Positions 6,888 to 7,854 of a stretch of 7,854 bases of DNA are shown here, in pieces (the first letter of the stretch is position 1; every line of letters starts with the position of its first letter). The notes below the pieces were generated by a model. That model was not told where the DNA came from and did not search any database. It was given only the letters and a program-made list of their open reading frames with translations. This DNA comes from Betaproteobacteria bacterium. GTDB taxonomy: Bacteria; Pseudomonadota; Gammaproteobacteria; Burkholderiales; SG8-39. The DNA is taken from NCBI GenBank assembly GCA_029865405.1, contig JAOUGZ010000110.1:1-7854 (forward strand), read 5' to 3'. Made by a program: the position numbers and the translations under genes.

Positions 6888-6971
6888 CCCCCCGGTCAAC
6901 GCGGACGCGCGCGACGTGCCGGCGCCTGCTAGCGACCGCGCTGCGCGCGCCGGTTACCGGGCACGTTAGAC
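6882..6971 (+). repeat. attC: attC site of cassette C5 (90 bases)
   Basis: R' GTTAGAC is at 6965-6971. R'' is CACTAAC at 6882-6888, a poor fit to RYYYAAC and different at two positions from the complement of the C5 start (GTTATAG). The stem is good: CCCGGT (6891-6896) and AAC (6898-6900) pair with GTTACCGGG (6953-6961), leaving C6897 unpaired. Confidence 0.86.
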
Positions 6972-6992
6972 CTGTTCTCTAACGGAACCGAT

Positions 6993-7196
6993 ATGTCAGA
7001 GTTCCTAGACCTCTTGCTTGCCGGACCCAAGCTCTGGATTGGCGTGATCGTTGGTCTTGTCGGGGCATGGCTCGCTTGGGCATACCTACCGACGGGCCTA
7101 GATCGCGCGTCAATCGCGGGCGCGATATTTGTTGCATGTCTAATCGGTGGCGGTGTGTGGTCTTACGTCAGTGGGAAGCGACGTGAACAGGTCTAA
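6993..7196 (+). CDS. Cassette C6: very small two-span membrane protein
   Basis: Not recognised. The 67-residue protein has two hydrophobic segments (about 13-31 and 39-59) with a short turn between them (LPTGLDRAS), many glycines in the second segment, and a basic tail, GKRREQV, that suggests a cytoplasmic C-terminus. The ATG at 6993 follows a longer leader than in its neighbours, with a weak GGA at 6984-6986. The stop TAA (7194-7196) lies inside the R'' box GTCTAAC of its attC. At 300 bases, C6 is the smallest complete cassette in the window. Confidence 0.72.
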   Translation: MSEFLDLLLAGPKLWIGVIVGLVGAWLAWAYLPTGLDRASIAGAIFVACLIGGGVWSYVSGKRREQV

Positions 7197-7271
7197 CAGC
7201 GCGTTGTTGACCGACGCCTTTCACTCCGCGCTACGCGCTGCGCGCGGCGCGGCAAAACGCGAACGTTAGAG
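7191..7271 (+). repeat. attC: attC site of cassette C6 (81 bases), identical to the C3 attC
   Basis: R'' GTCTAAC is at 7191-7197 and R' GTTAGAG at 7265-7271. The site and the first four bases after it (through 7275) are base-for-base the same as 6062-6146, including the unpaired G of the stem (7206). The CAGGTCTAAC ending at 7197 is the reverse complement of the C6 start, so the site belongs to C6. Confidence 0.94.
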
Positions 7272-7275
7272 CGCA

Positions 7276-7536
7276 GTGGTCACCGATCTCAAGACGCTCC
7301 TGATCGTGCTTCCGGTTTCGCTCATCTATCTGACAACTGTGGCAATTGCGGCTGCCCGGCCAACGCGGTATCGGTACGTATGGCAGGCACTTCCTTACGT
7401 GGTCGTGGCGGTCATCACCGCGTCAATTGGCAATCCTGACAAGCCCTACGACATGCTCGGGTTCCTCCTCATATCCTGGGTTCTCACATGGGTCATCGTA
7501 TGGGCAACGCGCAAGCAATGGAAAGCATCGCCCTAG
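7276..7536 (+). CDS. Cassette C7: small membrane protein with three hydrophobic segments, GTG start
   Basis: Not recognised. The 86-residue protein has three hydrophobic segments (about 6-27, 38-51 and 58-77), a basic loop (RPTRYRY) and a basic tail (TRKQWKASP), so the tail is probably cytoplasmic. The only usable start is GTG at 7276: it lies 11 bases into the cassette, and a TAG in the same frame sits just upstream at 7267-7269, inside the R' box. The R'-derived AGAG four bases before the GTG is the only weak ribosome-site candidate. The lone gene of its cassette. Confidence 0.72.
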   Translation: MVTDLKTLLIVLPVSLIYLTTVAIAAARPTRYRYVWQALPYVVVAVITASIGNPDKPYDMLGFLLISWVLTWVIVWATRKQWKASP

Positions 7537-7549
7537 TAGCGCGACTGCG

Positions 7550-7639
7550 CTCTAACAGCACGCCGCACGCGGACGCGGGCGCGTCGGCTGTGCTTGGCAA
7601 GTCCCACCGGGCCCGCGCCGGTGGGCGTGAACGTTAAAC
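7550..7639 (+). repeat. attC: attC site of cassette C7 (90 bases)
   Basis: R'' CTCTAAC is at 7550-7556 and R' GTTAAAC at 7633-7639, a GTTRRRY match. The stem pairs ACGCC (7560-7564) with GGCGT (7624-7628), leaves G7565 unpaired and continues CAC (7566-7568) with GTG (7621-7623). The arms and part of the loop resemble the C4 attC, so the two belong to one attC family. Confidence 0.92.
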
Positions 7640-7854
7640 GGCAACACGCAGAGCACATGCCAAGCACCCTGATCAGCGAAGGCAGGCTCCCAAGCAAAGG
7701 CGCCCCGTTTCTCGTCATACGCGAGTTCGGTCGCATCACCGCTTCCAAGGTGGTACCCGCCAGGCCAAGGCAGCAGCTGCCCAATGTTGGGCGGTGTTCA
7801 GCGGCAGCATCTGCCCTCAGCGGCACCTTTAGGCTAGCGTTGCCGCTTAACAGC
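7634..7854 (+). mobile_element. Cassette C8, cut by window edge; no confident gene
   Basis: The cassette starts TTAAACGGCAAC and reaches a matching end, GTTGCCGCTTAAC, at 7839-7851 with one mismatch, so its body is only about 210 bases. A + strand frame from ATG 7657 stays open to the window edge (66 codons, MPSTLISEGRLPSKGAP at its start) and would run into attC8. On the - strand, 7797-7552 is also open and reads protein-like in part (LLPWPGGYHLGSGD, AFAWEPAFADQGAWHVL) but has no ATG. Neither is convincing. C8 may be non-coding or hold a decayed gene. Confidence 0.7.
7845..7854 (+). repeat. attC: Start of the C8 attC site (partial)
   Basis: R'' GCTTAAC at 7845-7851 is followed by AGC, the same three bases that follow R'' in the C2, C3, C4, C6 and C7 sites. 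The rest of the site, and any further cassettes, lie outside the window. Confidence 0.75.

Larger units (their letters stand above)
3462..7854. mobile_element. Integron: intI, attI and an array of at least eight cassettes (right end outside window)
   Basis: The layout is canonical: intI on the - strand, attI just upstream of its start, and cassettes on the + strand each ending in an attC. The crossover G of each G^TT box lies at 4627, 5098, 5771, 6136, 6554, 6965, 7265 and 7633. Each cassette's first bases are the reverse complement of its own last bases. For example, C1 starts GTTAGGTGGC and ends GCCACCTAAC, and C2 starts GTTATGCGGC and ends GCCGCATAAC. No transposase, class 1 conserved segment (qacE-delta, sul1) or resistance gene is present. 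The element sits directly beside a catabolic operon, so it looks like a resident chromosomal integron; this is inference. Composition of the cassettes is visibly less GC-biased than that of the flanking operon. Confidence 0.96.

Noticed and set aside
5024..7639. Regular repeated hairpins seen as a CRISPR array or as rho-independent terminators
   Set aside because: The units are 81-90 bases, separated by 210-590 bases that contain genes, and each has RYYYAAC/GTTRRRY-type ends. These are attC sites. None ends in a T-run, so they are not classic terminators.
7533..7826. A 97-codon - strand open frame over attC7 and C8
   Set aside because: It starts at a GTG, crosses attC7 and ends within the C7 gene. 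Cys- and Arg-rich composition gives no family signal. Another - strand frame in the same place looks more protein-like, and is reported as a finding only.

Overview
The window joins two different kinds of DNA. Positions 1-3457 are ordinary, GC-rich chromosomal genes of a Pseudomonadota bacterium. High GC, strong third-position GC bias and the style of the fatty-acid genes suggest a betaproteobacterium or a close relative. That assignment is inference from composition and protein style only. Positions 3462-7854 are an integron: an intact integron-integrase gene, an attI site and at least eight gene cassettes, seven complete and one cut by the window edge.

The left part is a compact catabolic operon on the + strand. 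It holds the C-terminal part of a 3-hydroxyacyl-CoA dehydrogenase (2-616), a thiolase (621-1832), glutaryl-CoA dehydrogenase gcdH (1829-3043, ATGA overlap with the thiolase) and a small membrane protein of unknown function (3059-3457). The three enzymes fit one route: glutaryl-CoA to crotonyl-CoA, then, via a hydratase not in view, 3-hydroxyacyl-CoA oxidation and thiolytic cleavage to acetyl-CoA.

intI (3462-4499, - strand) faces this operon and ends 4 bases from it. All six expected tyrosine-recombinase residues and the integron-specific insert are present. Between intI and the first cassette lie a dyad that resembles a LexA box, a possible promoter for the array and the attI crossover box at 4627-4633.

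Cassette boundaries were read from the G^TT crossover points and from the match between each cassette's first bases and the reverse complement of its last bases. They are: C1 4628-5098 (short slipin/NfeD-like protein), C2 5099-5771 (SMI1/KNR4, SUKH-like), C3 5772-6136, C4 6137-6554, C5 6555-6965, C6 6966-7265 and C7 7266-7633 (five consecutive small membrane proteins), and C8 from 7634 past the window end (no confident gene). Each complete cassette ends in an 81- or 90-base attC whose top strand pairs with one extra unpaired base near the start of the stem, the usual polarity mark for the integrase. Two attC sites (C3 and C6) are identical over 85 bases.

The most interesting parts are the unusually uniform run of tiny membrane-protein cassettes, the condensed slipin/NfeD-like protein, the near absence of 5' leaders in the cassette genes and the repeated attC modules, which suggest recent shuffling. 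The integron itself is of a known type. The cassette functions are unknown.
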